Both the position numbers and the translations under genes were made by a program. Shown piece after piece: positions 6,886 to 7,470 of a stretch of DNA of 7,470 nt; position 1 is the first letter of the stretch, and each line of letters starts with the position of its first letter. Location of the stretch: assembly GCA_016936695.1 (NCBI GenBank), contig JAFGXK010000301.1, forward strand, positions 1 to 7,470, read 5' to 3'. The notes beneath the pieces are model-generated. The model was not told the origin of the DNA and made no database searches. It saw nothing but the letters and a program-made list of their open reading frames with translations. Source of the DNA: Bacteroidales bacterium. Lineage in GTDB: Bacteria > Bacteroidota > Bacteroidia > Bacteroidales > VadinHA17.

Positions 6886-6899
6886 GGATTCCCATCCGT

Positions 6900-6982
6900 T
6901 TTTCGTCCGAACATACGCAGTTCATTATTGTTTATGTTTTATAACCGCTAATTTTTATTAATGAATTACTATTTTCGTCCGA
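6900..6982. repeat. 11-base direct repeat upstream of the alkaline phosphatase gene
   Basis: TTTTCGTCCGA occurs exactly at 6900-6910 and again at 6972-6982, 72 bases apart start to start, inside a 127-base intergenic gap. Bases around both copies are AT-rich, so the CG-containing unit stands out. The copies flank a candidate promoter, which would suit a regulator binding on both sides. The binding factor is unknown; I cannot match the unit to a known Pho box. Confidence 0.5.
6928..6956 (+). promoter_or_regulatory. candidate promoter for the alkaline phosphatase gene
   Basis: TTG at 6928-6930 and TAATTTTT at 6949-6956 (one mismatch to TAnnTTTG) are separated by 18 bases, near the spacing usual for -33/-7 elements in Bacteroidota. 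Transcription would begin near 6962 and give a leader of about 50 bases containing the second TTTTCGTCCGA copy. The region is AT-rich and offers other near matches, such as TATGTTTT at 6933-6940. Confidence 0.3.
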
Positions 6983-7012
6983 TTAAAAACATTCCTTTTA
7001 AAGCAACCAAAC

Positions 7013-7470
7013 ATGAAGACCGGTATAAAACTATTGATGCTTATTGTTGCAGGCGCCACAATGGTATCGTGCTACCCCTCAAAAATTGAAGCTTTCAAAA
7101 GCGACAAAAAAGTCAGAAACGTTATATTCCTTATCGGCGATGGTATGGGGCTGCCTCATGTCCAGGCCGCAATGACCGCGGCAGGAGTTCCCCTGAACAT
7201 CCAGCGGACTGAAGTCACAGGCCTTCAGACCTCCCATTCGGCCGATAATTACATTACCGATTCAGCTGCCGCAGGAACTGCACTTTCATCCGGGATCAAA
7301 ACGAATAACGGCATGATCGGCGTGGATCCCCAGGGAAACAAGGTTAAAACTATCCTGGAGATTGCCGAAGAGAACGGTCTGGCCACCGGACTTGTTTCGA
7401 CATCTGCTGTAACCCATGCAACTCCGGCATCATTTATTGCACACCAGCAGTCGAGAGGCAGCTATGAAGA
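7013..7470 (+). CDS. alkaline phosphatase, predicted lipoprotein, C-terminus cut off by window edge
   Basis: A metal-dependent phosphomonoesterase of the PhoA superfamily, expected to release phosphate from organic phosphates outside the cytoplasm. The first 152 complete codons are present; family members are about 400-550 residues, so the rest lies beyond the right edge. The leader has a hydrophobic core (about 7-18) and MVSC with Cys at 20, a lipobox. What follows (YPSKIEAF) lacks the acidic export signal seen in the other lipoprotein here, so a periplasm-facing anchor is more likely; this is inference. Active-site landmarks are NVIFLIGDGMG (36-46, D43 a metal ligand) and TDSAAAGTA (82-90, S84 the phosphorylated nucleophile). 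VTHATPASFIAH matches the conserved Thr/His segment near the metal site. No Shine-Dalgarno sequence precedes the ATG. It lies 127 bases after the CDF exporter. The remaining zinc ligands, further downstream, cannot be checked here. Confidence 0.95.
   Translation, partial: MKTGIKLLMLIVAGATMVSCYPSKIEAFKSDKKVRNVIFLIGDGMGLPHVQAAMTAAGVPLNIQRTEVTGLQTSHSADNYITDSAAAGTALSSGIKTNNGMIGVDPQGNKVKTILEIAEENGLATGLVSTSAVTHATPASFIAHQQSRGSYE

Overview
The window looks like chromosomal DNA from a Bacteroidota bacterium, probably of the Bacteroidales/Marinilabiliales type. The reasons are: a DUF5916 outer-membrane-type protein; a lipoprotein with the C-S-K-D-D export signal typical of this phylum; start codons almost without Shine-Dalgarno sequences; an exact TAnnTTTG promoter element; and a C/G-rich palindromic intergenic repeat of a kind I associate with these genomes. 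The assignment below phylum is inference. I see no rRNA, tRNA, CRISPR array, transposase or phage gene.

Layout: (1) 1-1740, minus strand: the N-terminal 580 residues of a DUF5916 protein with a CBM9-like domain, running off the left edge. (2) 1902-4115, plus strand, divergent from (1): a complete secreted GH36 alpha-galactosidase with all catalytic motifs. (3) 4121-4984, minus strand, tail to tail with the galactosidase across only 5 bases: a predicted surface-exposed lipoprotein of an uncharacterised, possibly SGNH-hydrolase-like family with a Ca-binding-type loop. (4) 4985-5210: intergenic, with two short tandem repeat units, one of them palindromic. (5) 5211-5654, minus strand: a small polytopic membrane protein of unknown function. 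(6) 5655-5991: intergenic, holding a roughly 140-bp element with C/G-rich inverted repeats. (7) 5992-6885, plus strand: a CDF-family zinc/divalent cation exporter. (8) 6886-7012: intergenic, with an 11-base direct repeat and a candidate promoter. (9) 7013 to the right edge, plus strand: the first 152 residues of a lipoprotein alkaline phosphatase.

How the genes relate: most products act at or outside the inner membrane (glycosidase, two lipoproteins, outer-membrane-type protein, exporter). They do not form one obvious operon, since strand changes separate most of them. No SusC/SusD pair, sigma/anti-sigma pair or hybrid two-component regulator accompanies the galactosidase, so this is not a canonical polysaccharide utilisation locus within the visible range. 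The CDF exporter and the zinc-dependent alkaline phosphatase are co-directional, but separated by 127 bases with their own candidate promoter. No clearly new multi-gene system is visible. The least explained items are the lipoprotein at 4121-4984, the membrane protein at 5211-5654 and the repeats around them.
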